From: Ixodes scapularis
Taxonomy: Eukaryota; Arthropoda; Arachnida; Ixodida; Ixodidae
Length of the DNA: 64,000 nucleotides
Direction of reading: 5' to 3'
NCBI RefSeq assembly: GCF_016920785.2
Contig: NW_024609839.1
Span: 5,358,196-5,422,195, forward strand
Shown here: piece after piece, positions 56,629 to 64,000 of the stretch
Position numbering within the stretch: the first letter of the stretch is position 1
Layout of the letters: the number at the start of each line of letters is the position of its first letter
Made by a program: the position numbers and the translations under genes
The notes under the pieces: generated by a model
The model's database searches: none
What the model was told of the DNA's origin: nothing
What the model saw: only the letters and a program-made list of their open reading frames with translations

Positions 56629-57324
56629 ATGTCGTCCGAGAAGTTCGAAGATCTCGAAGAGGACCTCAGGGCCCTTCTCGACGACATCAAGCACAAGTTG
56701 GACGGGACCCACTATCGCCTTCAAAGCGGCGAAAGCAAGAAAACCCAGCTACGCGAAGTACAGCGTAAACTGGACCAGGCCAACGGCGTCCTCCAAGAAC
56801 TCCAGGCCGAAGCCCGCTCGGCGCCCAACGCGTACCGTATCCAGATGAACGCCAAGACCCGCAAGTACCGGGCTGAACTCCACGACGTCAACAAGGCGGT
56901 TGTCACACTGGCAACCAGCATTAACGCCAGCGGCGCGAGGCAGGAACTCCTGAGTCCTTCAACCGTCATCGGTGACTTTGGGAACGATCCTCAGCGAAGT
57001 CGGCTGCTTCAGATGAACGAAACCTTGGGCAGGACCACCGATACCCTCGCGCGAACGCTTCAAGTCGCTGCCGAGACCGATCAAGTCGGGGTTGCAGTTT
57101 CCGAAGAGCTGCGCACGCAGCGCGAGTCTCTAGTCCGGTCCAAAGAGCGGCTCAAAGAGACCGATCAGATCTTGACGACGAGTCGCAAGATACTGCGCAC
57201 CATGTACAGACGCGTGATCACCAACAAACTCATTCTGATCTTGATCATCATCATGGAAATTATCATCTTGGGTGGCATCGTGTACTGGAAGTTTTTTTAT
57301 CAAAAAGTTATTTGGCGATGGTGA
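56629..57324 (+). CDS. VTI1B: VTI1B, Qb-SNARE of endosomal/late-endosomal fusion
   Basis: Single exon, 231 residues; human VTI1B has 232. The start MSSEKFEDLEEDL matches the family N-terminus, so the in-frame extension to 56527 is 5' UTR. Residues 1-95 form the Habc-like helical domain with RxLLxxRNY-like KTRKYRAELHDVNKAV. The SNARE motif covers about 126-190 and has ETDQVGVAVSEEL and Gln164 at the expected ionic zero layer (LRTQRESL). SRKILRTMYRRVITNKL leads into one membrane anchor at about 201-221, then a short lumenal tail. The protein pairs with syntaxin-7/8 and VAMP partners for late-endosome and lysosome fusion. It starts divergently from CHIC and ends about 1.4 kb before the cyclin start. 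The CRE upstream is its likely control element. Confidence 0.93.
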   Translation: MSSEKFEDLEEDLRALLDDIKHKLDGTHYRLQSGESKKTQLREVQRKLDQANGVLQELQAEARSAPNAYRIQMNAKTRKYRAELHDVNKAVVTLATSINASGARQELLSPSTVIGDFGNDPQRSRLLQMNETLGRTTDTLARTLQVAAETDQVGVAVSEELRTQRESLVRSKERLKETDQILTTSRKILRTMYRRVITNKLILILIIIMEIIILGGIVYWKFFYQKVIWRW

Positions 57325-57573
57325 ATCTGGAAGTCGCGTGTTGTTGCTTCGTTGTGTAGTGTTGTTTTACCCAATAATTGTCAACGTTGAGAACGCGACA
57401 TTGGGCAGATTTTTCTACTGTGATTTTGCGTCGCGGACGACGGGCAATGGAAGCATGTGCCCATATTTGGGGACCAATAATATATTCGATAAGGGCGTCA
57501 AACAAATAACTACACATTTTGTGAACTTTGTACGGGTTCCGTACTCCTATTCTTCCGAGGTAATATAAACGAG

Positions 57574-58122
57574 TAAAGCTATACGCACTCCGGAGTGCAT
57601 TTTGGACGAAATAGGTATACACACTCCGCGCAGAGCTCATGCCGCTCGGGCCACCCTTTTCAAACGGCGCGTGTATCACTGGGGGGCTCGTTAACACCGC
57701 CCCCCGCCTGCGTTCACGCCGCTTCGGGGCAACAGTATCGGCTGCAAATTACAAAATTTAACCAGTACACGCCGCTTCGCGGAGTCCAGCCGGCAACCCA
57801 AGCCCCGCTGTCCCCGATCGCACCTCCGAAAAGGGAGACCCATACAATTTAGTTTTGCAAAGTTTCGTCGATAACATCATCGCAAAAAAGAAATGTAATT
57901 ATCGCCAATGCCTCGACAAAACAAAATAAATTGAGAAGAAAAAAAAAAAAAAAGGCCCACTGCGGATTTAACCCGCGTCCACTCGCGTACAAACCGGACT
58001 CCTTAACCCCTATACTACGCCATCACTTAGAAAACACGTTGTGGCCTTTCGTTTTATACGAGTTTAGCGGAGTGGGTATAGCCGCTTCGACCGAAATGCA
58101 CTCCGGAGTGTATATAGCTTTA
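57574..58122. mobile_element. TA-flanked foldback element downstream of VTI1B
   Basis: The left end is TAAAGCTATACGCACTCCGG and the right end is its inverted counterpart with ACACTCCGGAGTG. GCACTCCGGAGTGC itself is a perfect palindrome in each arm. TIRs match for about 38 bases. A tRNA-like segment sits inside. Confidence 0.65.
57954..58028 (-). repeat. tRNA-like segment ending in a T tract
   Basis: On the minus strand it has an A-box-like TGGCGTAGTATAGG, a B-box-like GCGGGTTAAATCC and, right after it, GGGCC and a run of about 15 T (a Pol III terminator). The T loop is one base short and the acceptor does not close, so I rate it as a pseudo-tRNA or SINE head. Confidence 0.5.
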
Positions 58123-58430
58123 TTCTTAATAAACCAGACATTAAATTGTTATTTATGACTTGCTTGAAGTTCATTGGGACGTCGCACAGAAACAGCGATT
58201 ATTAATTAGAAAAAATAAATGATTGATTTTTAAATCTTGCAGCACAGCGCACACCAAATATCTATTATTTTTTAAACAGATTTTGTGTTTCCAAATAAAG
58301 GTTCGAAGTGGCGCTGGTGGCGCCGTGATCGCGAAGTCGCGCGCGGTCGTGCGAACTTGCGAGATAAAAAAAAACATCAAAATAAGCGACGTATGGGCTT
58401 CACGCGTGGCCTCGCGTGACCCGAACGGGC

Positions 58431-58742
58431 GCATTTCATTGGTCCGTTTGTGCGGAACCAACCCGTCGCGGGGAATTTAACGCTTTTTCGCTCAGCTGCA
58501 TCGCTGCATTCCGGTCAGTTAGGTTCCGACAGCGCGGTGGGCTCGGCGCGATCCACATTCGGACATCAATACAAAGACCGCACACCAGCTCGGGTCAGCC
58601 ACGAAGGTCACCGAAAAGAGAGCCCCCATGCAGCCGTGAGTTGAACCCACACCGAGAGACGCGAGATTTTCAGTGACCCGTCTTTCTTTCTGCCCGTGAC
58701 CGCAAGAAGCGAGCCGACCGTTTTTTTTTTTTTTGTTTAAAC
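58431..58742 (+). promoter_or_regulatory. Probable cyclin A promoter and 5' UTR
   Basis: An inverted CCAAT (ATTGG, 58438-58442) and a CCAAC (58458-58462) are followed by GTCGCGGGG (58464-58472), four or so bases and ATTTAA (58475-58480). This is the layout of CDE/CHR cell-cycle promoters such as vertebrate CCNA2. An arthropod initiator TCAGTT sits at 58515-58520, about 226 bases before the ATG. The leader holds a four-codon upstream ORF at about 58628 (ATGCAGCCGTGA). Confidence 0.55.
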
Positions 58743-58961
58743 ATGGCGAGGCGTCAAGCTCACGTTGCGTCCGTTGTCGATGCCGGCGACGAAAACTTCA
58801 GAGCCTTCGGGGCTGCCCCTTCCAAGAGGTCCGAGAACCCCGACAGCAAGATGCAGACCCAGGCTTTGACCAAGAGGCCGGCGCTGACCAATTTGCAGCC
58901 CGATTTAGTGGTCGGCGGTGGCAAGCAGGCCGGGCCCACGAAGCGTGATTTGGTTCGACAG
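58743..58961 (+). CDS. CCNA: Probable cyclin A, first coding exon
   Basis: The ATG at 58743 (context AAACATGG) opens 73 codons and ends in phase 0 at a GTGCGT donor (58962). It shows a destruction-box-like KRPALTNLQ with Arg45, Leu48 and Leu51, and a Gly-Asp-Glu-Asn stretch near the start. Basic and Pro-rich sequence after the D-box fits the disordered N-terminus of mitotic cyclins, which is ubiquitinated by the APC/C. The cyclin box is not in this exon. Cyclin A is preferred over cyclin B because of the CCNA-like promoter and the candidate second exon. A cyclin B or other D-box protein remains possible. Confidence 0.6.
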
Positions 58962-59656
58962 GTGCGTTTTTTCATGCCTTGTCGCTTTGTTCCAGTCGTT
59001 GACACCCCCTTTTTTTATTGGTTTCCGGAGAACCTTGCTCACTTCTTTTATGTTTTATGTTGTCCTTGTTCAGAGATCTTCCCTTGCATGAATGTGCCTG
59101 TTCATTATGTTGTCTTGAACCATTTGTAAACCTAACGATTTGTTCGTCGCTTCTCTGGTGTTCGCGAGATTTTGGGAGCGTCTTGGACCTGGGATCTTTG
59201 TCGTGAAAGCTTCGGTTTGCTGTAATTCTGCTTGTGTGTTTTCACGGTAACTCCGGATTATCTTCGCGACATTTATTAAGCGTCCTCGTTTCGCTAGTTT
59301 GGTTGTGTGCCTTACGTGCGTTTTCAAAAAGAGGATTTCGTAGATTTTTTTTTTACCGAGTAAATTTGTTAACAATTATGATACTCTGCGTACTGGATAA
59401 AAATATCTCGGGTAGTCCTGATTGCTGCAGGGGTGAACATGCTAGGTCGACGCAGCAAGTGTGCGTACATATCCAGCCTGGATCGGCTTTTCCGAACGTT
59501 AGTGCTCGACGCCAGAATCTCAGTATTTTATTGTGAGAATATATATTTTAAAAGCTATGGGAATTGGCAAGCACAATGCTAATCACACTTGTCTATAACG
59601 CGCGAGTGTGCAGCTTTCCCCGGGGAGCGCTAGACTGCTGGCATTCGCGGAAGCTA

Positions 59657-59937
59657 AGCTAGTCACGTTGCGCAACGTGGAACGGCCCGCTCGAGGGGTA
59701 TCCTGCCCACTCTATCGCATGATAAGCGATAAAAGTAAAATGCTTTATGATTTTTTTGTTTTTTTTTTTGTTTGATGACGACATCGTTGATATGCTTTCA
59801 TGCTTCAGTTTGTTTATTGTTCGAGCAATGATGTTTGTAAAAAGTGTGCGAGCATCCTTCCGCGTTCGCCGCCAGCTGATAGAGTGGGCAGGACACCTCT
59901 CGAGCGGGCCGTTTCATGTTGCGCCACGTGACCAGCT
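59657..59937. mobile_element. TA-flanked MITE nested in the 59.6-kb foldback
   Basis: The ends are AGCTAGTCACGTTGCGCAAC and, inverted, AGCTGGTCACGTGGCGCAAC. Arms continue (GAACGGCCCGCTCGAG, GTCCTGCCCACTCTATC). TA flanks both sides (59655-59656, 59938-59939). The centre includes a T-rich stretch. Confidence 0.75.
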
Positions 59938-60234
59938 TATGGTGAATTCCACTCGTAGATTTCGAGCGCTTTCCAAAATCCGCGATGGAGGCAAAATTCC
60001 GCTCCGTGGGACCCGCTCCGAATCGACGAGGGGAAGATAAACTTGCATTTTTGAAGCGACCTCCCCCACACCCCTTCCCACCGCTTCCCCCTCCGCCGTT
60101 CAAAATGGCCGCTGCTCGAACTTGACCAGCCCACAAACGCCCCAGCCGGCTGATCTTTCCGACGACCAGTGACGACTGTCACTGCTTAGCTGCAGAAGTA
60201 ACACGCGACACAGCCCGGGCGAAATTATACGTAC

Positions 60235-60351
60235 CACGGCGCCCATGTCATAAATAACGAAGACGTCCGCGTTCCGCACCGCCACATATCTTTCGGCCGC
60301 CTCAAAGCGGCGGGGTACGGACAGCAATTGCCAGCGGCGGAGTTCAGATTT
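60235..60351 (-). CDS. Exon-like open segment, unknown protein
   Basis: On the minus strand a TAG acceptor is followed by 39 codons without stop and a GTACGT donor, both phase 0. It includes SELRRWQLLSVPRRF, then EAAERYVAVR, then NADVFVIYDMGAV, which reads like a structured protein. No start codon or neighbour exon is evident. It lies in the interior of the foldback element, so it could be a captured exon or chance. Confidence 0.25.
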
Positions 60352-61861
60352 CTAGTACGACTTTAATAAACACGGAGGTAACAAACCATCACTTGCGCGG
60401 TCGTTGCCTAACCACTTCTTGCTTTATTTCATGGGAAACCGCCGACGGAATGCAGGATAAAAAGGTAAACAATCACTGGCTGCAGAATGAATAGGCCTAA
60501 CCTTGCGTCTGCCTCCGGCTTTTCTGTCGTTCTTTTTCTTGTTCTTCTCTCGATCACAGATGTCAGCGCTTACCATTTGCCACGCTTCACATTCCCGGCT
60601 TTTTATCCCTGATCTAGCGAGGTAGAAGCGTTCGAGCCGTCACAATCGAGAGTAAACAACCGACGCACCCGAACAGATCCAACTCCACGACCGTGGCCCG
60701 GCCGGCCCGCCGATCTCTCCAACCTTGCCGCGCATGCGCACCGCCGATTTAGACGGAAATCACGTGGGCCGCTCTGTCAACTTCCGGAGAGATTTGTGAA
60801 ATCCCACAGAGCAAGTCCGACGGAGTTTGGGGCGCTCCGTGGAGCGGGCGCTGCCAGAGATCTACGAGCGGAAGATGACCAACTTGAGCCAGATCTGCGA
60901 GCGGAATATGCGCGCTCCATATGGAGCGCTTTTGGAGCGCTCAAGATCTGCGAGCGGAATTCACCATTAGTTTCCGCGAATGCCACCAGTCTAGCGCTCC
61001 CCGGAGAAAGCCGCACGCTCGCGCGTTATAGACAAGTGTGATTAGCACTGTACATGCATCATTTACAAGCCGGTAGTGTTTGGTGCGAACTGCCTTTCCA
61101 TTTTGCTATTACTTCCATGCTCGTTTGCGTAAGATCATACCTGTTCCCTTTTTTTAGATGTTTTTTGGCAATGCGAAATTTGAACAATCGTCAGCTTTCC
61201 GGTCATAGCGATTTTCGCTGATATCTGTGACAGTAACATTGGAATGAGTGGTTTTCTATGTCGACCGTTTCTTGAACTTTCTTAGTCTTTTTTTTCTGAT
61301 TTAAGACATACATACAACCGCTCATGCAGCTTCTCAAGCAGAGTGTTTAACTATCGACATTGCCCAGTGTGTGAGGTAAAGAACCTTGCAGTTCACCTGG
61401 CCTCTTTTTGAATTCTGGTACATATGCGACGTTGTGCTCTGATTTAAAAGGAGGAACTGAGTTTCTCCCTTGGCAAGAAACTAAGAGCTTGAAGACCTCA
61501 TTTTCCCGCTCCTAGTATCCCCCCCCCCCCTTCTTTCTATTGCTATGTGACCTCGTTAACCTAGTGCTAAAGAAGACTGCATGTGAGTAGTATGTTTACA
61601 TAAACTAGAAATAGAGTAGGTTCCTCAATGTCAGAACGATGACATTTCTGGCTTGGTTAGAGTTCTCATGTGCCAAACACAAACAGTAAAAAAATACTTG
61701 TTAGCAAATGTAGCTGGTGCAGTTTAGAGCCACTGAATTTGGCAAAAGTACTTTATACTATGGCGTCGGATTCAGCTGGAGAAATTTAGCTTTAGATTTT
61801 TAAGTAAGAAATTTTATAGGCTGTCATAGGGCACCATCCTCAAGAAGCACTAAATGGCGTT

Positions 61862-62385
61862 TCGCAGGTTGTTTAGAGTGTGGAAATATTTTGTATACCC
61901 CCCCTTTCCCCACAGGATTTAAAGGTGCACTAGAGACGTTTCTGAGATTGTTTGTTCTTGGTGATAGCTCCTTCTACGAGAACTTAGTATCCCAGAAATT
62001 GGGAGATTGTGCTTGTGTGACGTCTATTTCCCTGCTGATAATGTGATCGAAGTTTGTGCCACGTCCCTTTCTGAGCGGCAAAATCGGGAGCACAGAATTC
62101 AGCAGAGTTGCTGGTGGCGCATTTGCATGCGATTGGCTGGCGCCTCTGCTGAATTATGTGCTCCAGATTGTTCTGCTCAGAAAGACGTGTGGCGCAAACT
62201 TGGATAACATTTTTAGTAGGGAAATGGACTTTGCACGAGCATAATTTTTCGATTTCTGGGATGCTAAGTTCTCGTAGGAGTTATGACCAAGAACAGACTA
62301 TCTCAGAAACGTCTCTAGTGCACCTTTAAATCCGGTGGGGAAAGGGGGTTATGCAAAATATTTACACACTCTAAACAACCTGCGA
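61862..62385. repeat. Nested palindrome: TTAA element at the centre of a second palindrome
   Basis: The outer arms read TCGCAGGTTGTTTAGAGTGT and continue to CCCCACAGGATT on the left; they are inverted on the right and end at 62385. Exactly at the axis sits an inner palindromic element, AGGTGCACTAGAGACG... (61923-62325), flanked by TTAA on both sides. Without it, the outer arms would meet at a TTTAAA centre. Confidence 0.7.
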
Positions 62386-62429
62386 TTTCTGACTGTTCAT
62401 AAGGTGCATGTGGGCATTTGAGTGTTAAA

Positions 62430-62860
62430 TGAATGAAAAGGTTTTATTTCGCTAGGGCTACTGTTGAGTAGTCTACAGTCTGGACCGTGGGAGGTTGGGT
62501 CGTTGTTCTCTGACATAGTTTGCCTACTCCAATGTCATGGCGCAATGCGGGCATTTTGAAGCCACCGATGGTGTTGAGATGCACGTGTTTCGCTGCTCTT
62601 GAAACATGGTCGCTCTCGCGATGCCCATGCTGAGTGTCTAAACCCGATGGCTGCTCCGTAAGAGCAGCCCACAAGGAGGCCAGAAGAGTAGGAGAGGGCG
62701 TGACCGCGTAGCCTCCACAAGCCATGCTCCCTTGACGCCTCTTTCTCACTTTCCTCCTTACTCTCCTCACGGCGGGACAGTAGCCCAGGAAACTTAGCCG
62801 GCAGTGGCACCGTACGGTTGCACCGTTGCGGAACGGTTGCACCAATCCCGACTCTGCTTC
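62430..62860 (-). mobile_element. LINE 3' fragment, minus strand
   Basis: On the minus strand it ends CGAAATAAAACCTTTTCATT with an ATTC-type tail, a frequent LINE 3' signature. The 133-codon frame across it (to 62444) has no recognised domain. Confidence 0.35.
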
Positions 62861-63003
62861 TTTTAAAATGCGTTCCGGATTAACGAAGGACGCCTGACTC
62901 TCCGCGTGGCTCTAAAGCGACTCCAGTCTGGGGTATACGGTGCCCTTCTTCGGTCGCTTTGTCGATCGATTGAATCGACGGTGGCAACGACGTTCGAACG
63001 CAG

Positions 63004-63250
63004 CAATCCAACGCCCGGCGGTCCGCGACACTGAGCTGCAGAGGATTCAGTTTGTGCCGTGCTCCGCCGAGCTTCGAGATCTACGCAGAGTCGTCTGGCG
63101 CACGGGGATCGCAAGTCGACGTCAAGGCGGCTGTCCCCGCCGTGGCTCCCGATGAGGACAGCGAGAAGGTTCCGCAATCCGATGATCGGGGGGCGTCCGG
63201 CGATGTCTGCTCAGACTCTCCAGACTGTGGAATGGAGTGCGAGGCCGCGG
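63004..63250 (+). CDS. CCNA: Probable cyclin A exon 2
   Basis: The donor GTGAGT at 63251 is strong. The acceptor CGCAG at 63003 is chosen because it gives phase 0, agreeing with exon 1. The 82 codons include APPSFEIYAES, similar to the SFxIxVDE motif found in vertebrate cyclin A between D-box and cyclin box, then an acidic, Ser/Asp-rich stretch (DEDSEKVPQSDD) and CGMECEA. The cyclin box would follow in later exons outside the window. The pyrimidine tract is weak, and other AGs at 63041, 63043 and 63050 would break phase. If the assignment is wrong, this is an isolated open segment. Confidence 0.5.
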
Positions 63251-63483
63251 GTGAGTCTGCCGTCGCGTTGCATACCTGCGGACCGTCCGTCGGAGTTGCG
63301 GCTTTCCCACAACTCCTACACACCGTTTCACTAAGTTCTGACGCAGCCGATGGCACCGACCAAAGAGCTTAGAAAACGCGAGTTACTGGTCCTTTCCCGT
63401 AATATAAGGACCTCCGCATATATGCACTTATCGCGCTGTGGTTAGCCCCATTGGCTCATGGCATAAGGAGCTTTCGGACTTAA

Positions 63484-63882
63484 AGGTGCCCTAAAGACGT
63501 TCCTGAGTTCGTCTGTTTTTGGTGACAACTCATTCTACGGGATCTTAGCACCAGAGAAATTAAAAGAGTATGCTCGTACGACGTCCATTTTCCCCCTAAA
63601 AATGTGATTGAAGTTCGTAACATGCCCCTTTCTGAGTGGAAACCTCTGGAACACAGAATCCAGCGGAGGCAGCCGCGTGACGATGAGTGAGTGTCAGTTA
63701 GGCCGTGTGCCCGTTGTAGCGCCTCCGCTGGATTCTGTGCTCCAGAGTTTTCCGCTCAGAAAGGGGCATGTCACTAACTTCAATCACATTTTTAGTAGGA
63801 AAATGGACGTCGCACGAGCATACTTTTTTAAATTTCTGTGGCGCTAAGTTCCTGTACAATGAGTTATCAACAAGAACAGACG
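63484..63882. mobile_element. Second copy of the TTAA palindromic element, right end lost
   Basis: It starts AGGTGCCCTAAAGACGTTCC after TTAA (63480-63483) and is homologous to 61923-62325 on both arms (CCCCTTTCTGAGTGG..., CAGCGGAGGC...). The last 20 or so bases are replaced by other sequence and a poly-G tract (63905-63929). It is not surrounded by the outer palindrome present at 61862. Confidence 0.7.
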
Positions 63883-64000
63883 GGCGGATGCAGGAATTTC
63901 CTGAGGGGGGGGGGGGGGGGGGGGGGGGTCAGGTGTTGGTCAGCGTACCATATGTTTTGGAACCCCCTTTCCTCGTTGCACGCCCTAAATTTTACACATT

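Larger units (their letters stand above)
57325..58430. other. VTI1B 3' region and intergenic, with a foldback and tRNA-like insert
   Basis: No coding exon. The foldback at 57574-58122 and the tRNA-like segment inside it are listed separately. AATAAA-type signals occur at about 57925 and 58126. Confidence 0.4.
59573..61051. mobile_element. Foldback element, 1.5 kb, split by an inner MITE
   Basis: The ends are ACARTGCTAATCACACTTGT at 59573 and inverted to 61051. Both arms continue with CTATAACGCGCGAG and GGGGAGCGCTAGACTG. The right arm reads straight through GGAAACTAATGGTGAATTCC; the left arm is interrupted at the matching place by the MITE 59657-59937. The right half also has three AGATCTRCGAGCGGAA units (60867-60965). 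Confidence 0.6.
58962..63003 (+). other. Cyclin intron 1, densely filled with palindromic elements
   Basis: Contains the foldback 59573-61051 with an inner MITE, the nested palindrome 61862-62385 and a LINE 3' relic near 62430-62860. The remainder has no supported exon. Confidence 0.5.

Noticed and set aside
62444..62845. 133-codon minus-strand frame as a host gene
   Set aside because: It ends in a LINE-type 3' signature with an ATTC tail and shows no domain.
1..64000. CRISPR arrays, operons, bacterial insertion sequences
   Set aside because: No regular spacer-repeat array, no Shine-Dalgarno-led gene runs; introns, SINEs and LINEs show a eukaryotic chromosome.

Overview
The window looks like a repeat-rich arthropod nuclear chromosome, most probably from a chelicerate and best guessed as a hard tick. 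The evidence is intron-split metazoan genes, CpG-rich promoter stretches, LINE/SINE retroelements, many inverted-repeat (foldback) elements, and no operons or bacterial signals. Tick is inferred from the style of the repeats, not shown directly. Three host genes are recognisable at the right end. The first is a CHIC1/CHIC2 homolog on the minus strand. Five coding exons at 55.8, 52.8, 49.9, 42.3 and 38.0 kb join in phase to 149 residues and align end to end with the vertebrate protein; the short last exon was not found. The second is VTI1B, a single-exon Qb-SNARE on the plus strand at 56.6-57.3 kb, divergent from CHIC. The third is a probable cyclin A on the plus strand, with its first coding exon at 58.7 kb and a likely second exon at 63.0 kb, preceded by a CCAAT plus CDE/CHR-like promoter. 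Three further candidate coding pieces of unknown identity are listed with low confidence: a three-exon minus-strand model at 14.5-15.4 kb, a first-exon-like segment at 37.2 kb, and an exon-like segment at 60.3 kb. 

The rest is mostly transposable elements, often nested. From left to right: an old hAT transposon with TIRs, an 8-bp target duplication and a broken transposase (3.35-5.48 kb); two copies of one foldback element at 7.2 and 8.7 kb, the second split by a hAT-type miniature element packed with TATCGATA palindromes (8.8-9.5 kb); a 3.3-kb transposon with arms of about 1 kb around a decayed transposase (10.7-14.0 kb); a CACTG-ended element (18.5-22.1 kb); a nearly complete I-clade LINE on the minus strand (24.06-30.11 kb) interrupted by a tRNA-derived SINE with a 19-bp target duplication; a 0.7-kb palindrome (30.7-31.4 kb); several TA- and TTAA-flanked MITEs; a decayed Jockey/CR1-like LINE (44.2-47.7 kb) lying antisense in CHIC intron 3; a retropepsin fragment (50.9 kb); and nested palindromes inside and around the cyclin A introns. 

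The host genes are unrelated in biochemistry (membrane protein, endosomal SNARE, cell-cycle regulator). The layout suggests a shared CHIC/VTI1B divergent promoter, followed by cyclin A as a separate cell-cycle-controlled unit. All identities rest on reading the sequence by eye; no alignment or search was run.
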